Source: Areca catechu
Lineage: Eukaryota > Streptophyta > Magnoliopsida > Arecales > Arecaceae
Direction: 5' to 3'
Length of the DNA: 64,000 nt
Assembly (NCBI GenBank): GCA_021397845.1
Contig: CM038050.1
Span: forward strand, 147,869,980-147,933,979
The notes beneath the pieces were generated by a model, which was not told the DNA's origin, did no database searches, and saw nothing but the letters and a program-made list of their open reading frames with translations. Below are positions 58,506 to 64,000 of this stretch, one piece after another. Position numbers and translations under genes: made by a program. Position 1 is the first letter of the stretch. Every line of letters starts with the position of its first letter.

Positions 58506-60294
58506 TGTTGCCGCTCTCGCCGCCGCGCCCGTGCCTCGGATCAGCCGATCCTTCCTGACCGCCCGGTGAGGGAGCCTCCCTTCCCGCGGAAAACCTGCAA
58601 CAAAGGGGTTAGAGGACCCTGGCCGGGGATCCCGGCGAGGGAGCTCCGACGGTCAAGTCAGTAAACGACGAGAAGGAATAGACTCTCCAGCCGGACCCTC
58701 TAAAGGATTCCAGACTCAGAGAGTTAACTGGTGAAGGAAATGCTCTGGGGACCAGAATCTCGGCTGGGCCTCCTTGCCGAGCTCGCGCCCAGTCTTCCCC
58801 TCTCGGGATTTTTGGTTTCTCTCTCGGAGCAAGGCCTTGTGCCGGTGCTTCCTCCTCGTCCCCAGGCTAATTGGCTTACCTTGTCGTCCCCAGATTCTTC
58901 CTTCTTTATCTCCTTCCGTCGCGTATTTGTCTTTTTCCGTCTCGGAAACTCCCCTCCCCGTCCTCTTCTCTTTTCCCTTTTCGGTGAAGGGTGCCAGGCG
59001 GCTTTCCGACCTCGTCCGCCGGGCCCAGCATGGGAAAGGCAAGGACAGAAGAGAAAGAGGGGAGGGCGGCGCTGGCAGGGCGGCCGGTCAGGCCTCGGGC
59101 CTGGTGAGAGCGCCCTCTTCCCAAGCATGGGCGCCATCTATCTATAGGGCCTGTGTCGTCAGGGTTGCGTCTCTCGGCTGCGGGACCTGTCGGGCCGATG
59201 CTAGTGATGTTCCGCGTGCCGCCGCCCTCCGTACAGGACGCCATCTGGGATTCGTACGGCCCGAGGGATGGCCTCGGGGCCCGTCTCTCTCCCCAGGGCC
59301 CTCGCCGTACGAGCGGTCTGACCTCGGCTGAGTTGGGCCCGTCTCTGGGGGCCACCTGGCGAAGGGCGAAGGATCAGCCGACCTCGGCTTAGGTGGACCC
59401 CTCCTGGGTGGACACCTGGCGAGGTGGCAGGAGGTCGCCTGGCTTCGATCGAGGTGGGCCCGTCTCCGGGTGGCCACCTGGCGAAGGGCGAAGGATCAGC
59501 CGACCTCGGCTTAGGTGGACCCCTCCTGGGTGGACACCTGGCGAGGTGGAAGGAGGTCGCCTGGCTTCGGCCGAGGTGGGCCCGTCTCCGGGTGGCCACC
59601 TGGCGAAGGGCGAAGGATCAGCCGACCTCGGCTTAAGTGGACCCCTCCTGGGTGGACACCTGGTGAGGTGGCAGGAGGTCGCCTGGCTTCGGCCGAGGTG
59701 GGCCCGTCTCCGGGTGGCCACCTGGCGAAGGGCGAAGGATCAGCCGACCTCGGCTTAGGTGGACCCCTCCTGGGTGGACACCTGGCGAGGTGGCAGGAGG
59801 TCGCCTGGCTTCGGCCGAGGTGGGCCCGTCTCCGGGTGGCCACCTGGCGAAGGGCGAAGGATCAGCCGACCTCGGCTTAGGTGGACCCCTCCTGGGTGGA
59901 CACCTGGCGAGGCGGCAAGAGGTCGCCTGGCTTCGGCCGAGGTGGGCCCGTCTCCGGGCGGCCACCTGGCGAAGGGCGGAGAGATCAGCCGACCTCGGCT
60001 TAGGTGGACCCCTCCTGGGTGGACGCCTGGCGAGGCGGCAGGGAATCGCCCGACCTTGGCCGACCTCACTTAAGCGGACCCCTCCGGGCCCGGGCGCCAA
60101 TGAGGTGGTAGAGGAACTCCGAGCCAAGCTCGACCTCGGCGAGGGCGGTTTGCCTTAGACAGTCATCGTGCAGTGTAGTCTTGCCGATCCTGGCTTTGAG
60201 GATGTGGCGCTGAGTAGGCCGGGGAAACATACACGTGGCTCGCTCGTATTCGACGATACCTGAGCCTGGCCACGTCACTGTCACGGCCGTAACA
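58506..60294 (-). mobile_element. 3' LTR of A2 (1789 bp)
   Basis: The plus strand runs TGTTGCCGCT to CCGTAACA and aligns end to end with 8257-10044. The 122-bp repeat array lies at about 59320-60080. All ORFs in both strands over the array are repeat shadows. Confidence 0.94.
59320..60080. repeat. 122-bp tandem repeats in the A2 LTR, about 6 units
   Basis: The anchor TGGACCCC recurs at about 59394, 59516, 59638, 59760, 59882 and 60005. Spacings are 122 four times, then 123. Units are more alike within A2 than with A1 units (for example GGCTTAGGTGG here, GGCCCAGGTGG in A1). Confidence 0.93.
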
Positions 60295-60308
60295 GTTGCC
60301 CCCCAGCC
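60295..60308 (-). other. Polypurine tract of A2
   Basis: In element direction CTGGGGGGCAAC directly precedes the TG of the 3' LTR. Confidence 0.8.
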
Positions 60309-60786
60309 CGTCGTTCCGTCGGGGCATCGTAGAACGGAACGTCGGGATTAAATGCGGACATGACGTGGAGAGGCGAAGATCTTGCATCATAATTGCCACG
60401 ATCCTCGTCGTCGTGGCTCGATGCGGCTGAAGACCTATGGGGAGCCGCCACGCGTCACCCACTTGCCCATAATCAATGCGTCGCTTCGAGGCAGAGGCCG
60501 TTACTCTACTAACGAGGCGTCGGTGTCGGGCGTGCGCCCACGTGGCGACCATCCAGTGGCCTGAGGCGGAATGACGGGTACGGCCGCTGTCGGTTGAGTT
60601 TGAAATGGAGGGGACTTTCCAGAACGAGGCCTTTTCCCTTGCTTCGTAGGCGGTTTGCTGCAGGCTAACAACTCCTGTTGCTCGCGCTCGTTTGTGCATT
60701 TTCGGTGAGTGCCTCCTTCTTCTCCTCTAGCCCCCCTCGTTCTTTCTCATTTCTTTTCTGATTTTTTCCTCGTCCTTTCCCTTTCT
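60309..60786 (+). promoter_or_regulatory. Upstream region of the A2 antisense ORF
   Basis: About 480 bp of GC-rich non-coding sequence lies between the LTR and the antisense ATG. It must hold the promoter if the ORF is transcribed on its own; no sure TATA box is seen (GATTAAATG near 60347 is the best). The leader near the ATG is CT-rich. Confidence 0.45.
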
Positions 60787-63050
60787 ATGGTGCGCCGTCG
60801 CCATGTCTCTTCCAACCCGGACGAGGCCAGTCCATCCCGGCCGAGGACTCCATCTTCTTCCTCCTCAGATGAGGAGGTGATTCTGGAGGAGGTCCGGCGG
60901 CGTTTGCAACCCGGGGGTGTCACCATTGGTATCCCCAGGGGGATCCGGTCCCCTCCGGTTGCACCTGTCGTGCCCCTCCGTTTTCTTCCTGCTTTGCCTT
61001 CTCTTCCTGCTCCGCCGTCTCTTCCTGCCGGTCCTTCCGGTCATGCTTCTACCATGACCGAAGGCGATCTTTCTCTGCTCCGGGATGCCTATGGCATCCC
61101 GGGGTCTATTCGTCTGTTTGCTCCGCTGTCCAGGGAGCGCGTCACCATGAGTGGCCCCGGCCGCATAGCTTTCTACGAAGACTTCCTCCTTGGGGGTCTT
61201 CGGTTTCCTCTGCATCCTTTCTTTCTTTCCTTCCTCAGCCACTTTCGGCTCATCCCGGCCCAGCTGGCTCCTAATGCCATCCGGGTCATCTTCTCCTTCA
61301 TCGTTTTCTGCCACTTCCACGGGTTCGTTGCCCGTTTTTCTCTCTTCAGGGCCTTGTTCACCCTGAAGAAGTGCTCCACCGATGATGGCTGGTGGTACAT
61401 TTCACCCCGGCCCAGGTGTCTCCGGTTCGACCTCCCTTCCTCAGTCAAGGGCTGGAAGAGCCGATTTTTCTTCGCCTCGGTCGACGATGTCGACTGGGCC
61501 TGGAGTGAACCGGACCGGTCCCCGAATCGGAATTCCCGAGTCGAGTCGGCGGACCAGGAGTCCTATACCCAGCTCCTGAGTGACGTGGTCCCGGCGCTCG
61601 AGGTTCTGCTCTCTGAGCAGAATCTTTTTGAGGTCGGTATCAGTCCCATCCGTGAGACCGGTGAGATTTGGCCCCGCATTGACCTCCCCCCCCTCTCTTC
61701 ATAACCGAGCCGGCTGACTTTCTGTCTCTTTTGTCTTGCAGGGATGAAATTTTCATTGGAGAACCTCTTGGAGGGGGCGGCCCAGCGGGACGTCGTGGAG
61801 GTAGACGAGCCCGCAGCGAAGAGGGCTCGCACGGAGACGAGCCAGGAGGTCGTGGCGGCGACCGTGCCCGGCCCGGTTGCCGTCATTTCCCCGCCCAGGC
61901 CACCTCAAGGCGGGGCCACTGATACTTCGGCCGCGCGACCTGGTGGCGCCGCAGAGAGAGCTCCAGCGTCTGCCGCTCCGCCCATCGCCGGGCCCGTCAT
62001 TGCTGCCAGCTCGACAGCATCGCCTGTGGCGATCACCGGCCCGTCGGTTGCGGCTTCGGCTGAGGGGGCAGCTGCCGCAGGGGCCGGCCCGAAGGCCCCG
62101 GTGCCGGTGATCACCCACCGGGATTCGGTCATCCTCGACAGGGGGCTGGCGGAGAAGATGATGGAGTACGCTTCCACCGCCCGGGACCGCCGAGCTCGAG
62201 GTGGCCGGGATTACGCGGACGCGCTGCTCGGCATCCTTCTGCAGCTCTTCACGGTAAGCCCGAGCTTCTTCCTTTTCCTTTTTCCTATCTCGAGACTTAC
62301 CTGCCTTTGCTCTGACCTGTGCCGCTTTTGCCATTGCAGATCGGGAACGACGTCCTCCTACTGAGGAATTTCCTCGTAGGGAATGCCAAGAGGGACTCCG
62401 AGCGGGAGCAGAAGCTCGGCAAGCTTGCGGCTGACGTCAAGGATTTGCTGGAGAAGGGCGCCGAGCTGCGAGCCGACAAGCAAGCCCTCCAGTCCGACCT
62501 GGCACGTTCCGAGGAGCGGAACAAGGAGTTGGAGGCCTCCTTGTCGGAGGAGCGGACCTCCAACCAGCGCCGAACTGAGGAGGAGGCGGCGGAGAAGGCC
62601 CGCCTGCAGGCCCATTCCCAATGGCTGGAGCGCCAGCTGGAGGAGGCCCGGCGAGATGCGGCCGCGGCGAAGGACCGGAGCGCCTACGTCAACGGGCTCC
62701 TGGAGGCGGCCAAGCGGGAAGCGCAAGAGGCCGTCCCCAAATTCCGGGCTTCCGACGAGTATACGTCGGAGGTCCGGGAGGCTGCCATGGACTCCTTCCT
62801 GAAGGGGTTCCGAATGTGCCGGGAGAAGGTGGGGGCCTTCTTCCCCTAGCTGGACCTGAGCGGAGTCGTAGTCGGTGGCAGGAGGCCAGGAGGTGAGAGC
62901 AGGGCTTCCGGCACGGCCGAAGCGACACCTGTGGCACCGTCGACCAGCGATGCCGCGGCCCCGGAACAGCCCAAGGAGTCGGCCGCTGTAGAAGTCGAGG
63001 ACGCAGCACCCGCGCCTCCGGCAGATGGCTCCGACCCCACATCCCAGTGA
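60787..63050 (+). pseudogene. Antisense ORF (aORF) of A2, complete three-exon gene with one stop
   Basis: ATG 60787 (MVRRRH) was chosen over an upstream in-frame GTG. Exons are 60787-61660, 61742-62253 and 62340-63050, with GT-AG introns 61661-61741 and 62254-62339. The coding sum is a multiple of three (about 698 residues). An N-terminal Ser/Pro/Glu-rich part is followed by a domain (about residues 90-290) resembling Transposase_28, 'putative gypsy type transposon'. Then come an Ala/Pro-rich part and a long coiled coil in exon 3. A TAG at about 62847 replaces the Glu codon of A1 and removes the last 67 residues. Splice sites and lengths agree with A1. Function is unknown. Confidence 0.8.
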
Positions 63051-63342
63051 TCCCGGCACTGTCTTCTTTGCTTTATTTCTGTTGTTTTTATTTTTTGGGG
63101 AGTCCCGGCCTGTCGAGGCTCCCAGCTTGTACCGACTACTTATGTCAATGAAGATCTAAGCTTTATCGAAACCTTGTTCGTTGTTTCGTCTCACTTTTCT
63201 CTTCCTTTCTTTCTGAGATGTCGGTCTGGAACACTTGAAATAACTGCAGGCCTGGACCTCCCATTGCTCAAATCGAAGGATGGGGCCTGCAGAGTCACGT
63301 CGCGGCAGGGCAAGCCTTAGGCGGGCCCGACTTCGGGTCGCC
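63051..63342 (+). other. 3' region of the A2 antisense ORF
   Basis: It matches 1637-1984 of A1 without the long T run. TCAATGAAG near 63146 may serve in 3' end formation. No ORF is supported. Confidence 0.55.
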
Positions 63343-64000
63343 TTCATGCTCGCGCAGACAACACGGTTTCTGCACCATCCTCCAGGCCGAAGCCCGGGAC
63401 CTCCGGACTAAGCTTGGTGCCGCATGCTTTCTCAGGCCTTGCGCGGCTCTCTGAGCTGTGCTCCGGGCTTGCGCGGGCGAACTGGGTTCGGCGCCACCTT
63501 CCAGGCCGAAGCCCAGGATCTTCCGGACTGAGCTCGATGCCGCAGGCTTTCCCAAGCCTTGCGCGGCTTGCTGAGCTGTGCTCCGGGCTTGCGTGGGCGA
63601 ACTAGGTTCGACGCCACCTTCCAGGCCAAAGCCCAGGATCTTCCGGACTGAGCTCGATGCCGCAGGCTTTCTCAAGCCTTGCGCGGCTTGCTGAGCTGTG
63701 CTCCAGGCTTGCGTGGGCGAACTGGGTCCGACGCCACCTTCCAGGCCGAAGCCCAGGATCTTCCGGACTGAGCTCGATGCCGCAGGCTTTCTCAAGCCTT
63801 GCGCGGCTTGCTGAGCTGTGCTTCGGGCTTGCGTGGGCGAACTGGGTCCGACGCCACCTTCCAGGCCGAAGCCCAGGATCTTCCGGACTGAGCTCGATGC
63901 CGCAGGCTTTCTCAAGCCTTGCGTGGCTTGCTGAGCTGTGCTCCGGGCTTGCGTGGGCGAACTGGGTTCGGTGCCACCTTCCAGGCCGAAGCCCAGGATC
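63343..64000. repeat. 120-bp tandem repeat array of A2, continuing past the window
   Basis: The anchor AACTGGGT or its variant recurs at 63480, 63600, 63720, 63840 and 63960, exactly 120 bases apart. The one extra base relative to A1 is GATCTTCCGG here versus GATCTCCGG there. Because 120 is a multiple of three, long repetitive frames appear on both strands; they are not genes. Confidence 0.93.

Larger units (their letters stand above)
58506..64000 (-). mobile_element. A2: second Tat element, 3' part; rest beyond right edge
   Basis: From left to right: 3' LTR 58506-60294, purine tract, antisense ORF 60787-63050, and the start of the 120-bp array. Gag-pol should follow to the right of 64000. 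It has the same orientation and family as A1. A2 supplies the LTR end and antisense ORF start that A1 lacks in this window. Confidence 0.93.

Noticed and set aside
63295..63915. Minus-strand ORF of about 206 residues with a 40-residue repeat
   Set aside because: The 120-bp tandem array is a multiple of three, so every frame gives a repeating peptide. A1 with 119 bp cannot do this.

Overview
This 64 kb window is nuclear DNA of a flowering plant and consists almost entirely of LTR retrotransposons nested in one another. I see no ordinary host gene, no tRNA or rRNA gene and no CRISPR array. The elements are Ty3/gypsy of the Tat/Retand type (dual RNase H, antisense intron-containing ORF), Ty1/copia of the SIRE type (env-like ORF after pol), a second copia family with 2.28 kb LTRs, one small non-autonomous element and two solo LTRs. 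Tat and SIRE families are plant-specific. The very GC-rich antisense ORFs hint at a monocot, but that is a weak inference. I label the elements A1, A2 and B to J.

Left block. A1 (1-10044, minus strand, running off the left edge) is a Tat element: antisense ORF, 119-bp tandem repeats, broken gag-pol, PBS and a 1.79 kb 5' LTR with 122/123-bp repeats. It sits inside the 5' LTR of D, an old plus-strand copia element (10045-12324 and 24849-27255). D also carries C (12325-24848, TSD gttag), a small element of about 2.5 kb with 558-bp LTRs and a captured receptor-kinase fragment. The left LTR of C is split by B (12674-22708, TSD ctagg), a nearly complete minus-strand copia. The order of insertion is D, then C, then B.

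Middle block. D ends at E1 (27256-28482), an LTR without target duplication. Beyond E1 lies the 3' half of a SIRE element G (env-like ORF and 3' LTR to 32102), so E1 looks like the scar of a deletion joining two loci. G and the complete SIRE element F (33293-45879, TSD tgatc) both interrupt the env-like ORF of H. F carries solo LTR E2 (36896-38348, TSD catag). The 3' LTR of H ends at 47812.

Right block. H abuts the middle of the 5' LTR of I (47813-54056), a non-coding Tat-related element with a higher-order satellite-like array. I in turn interrupts the pol region of J, another SIRE element (54057-58505). J is cut by A2 (58506 to the right edge), a second Tat element in the same orientation as A1. 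The inferred nesting is J containing I, containing H, containing F, containing E2: five layers.

Candidates for something undescribed are two features of the SIRE LTRs. First, arrays of short palindrome-type motifs (GTGTCGACAC or GAGCCGACTC) lie about 120 bp upstream of the TATA box, and the same motif recurs between pol and the env-like ORF; in F this second site is three perfect palindromes centred exactly 24 bp apart. Second, about 300 bp downstream of the TATA box there is a row of short stem-loops whose arms change sequence while keeping pairing, followed by a nested hairpin that also covaries. No functional product can be claimed: every gag-pol and env-like frame seen carries stops, frameshifts or insertions. 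Homopolymer runs may be assembly errors, and coordinates of ends may be off by one base.
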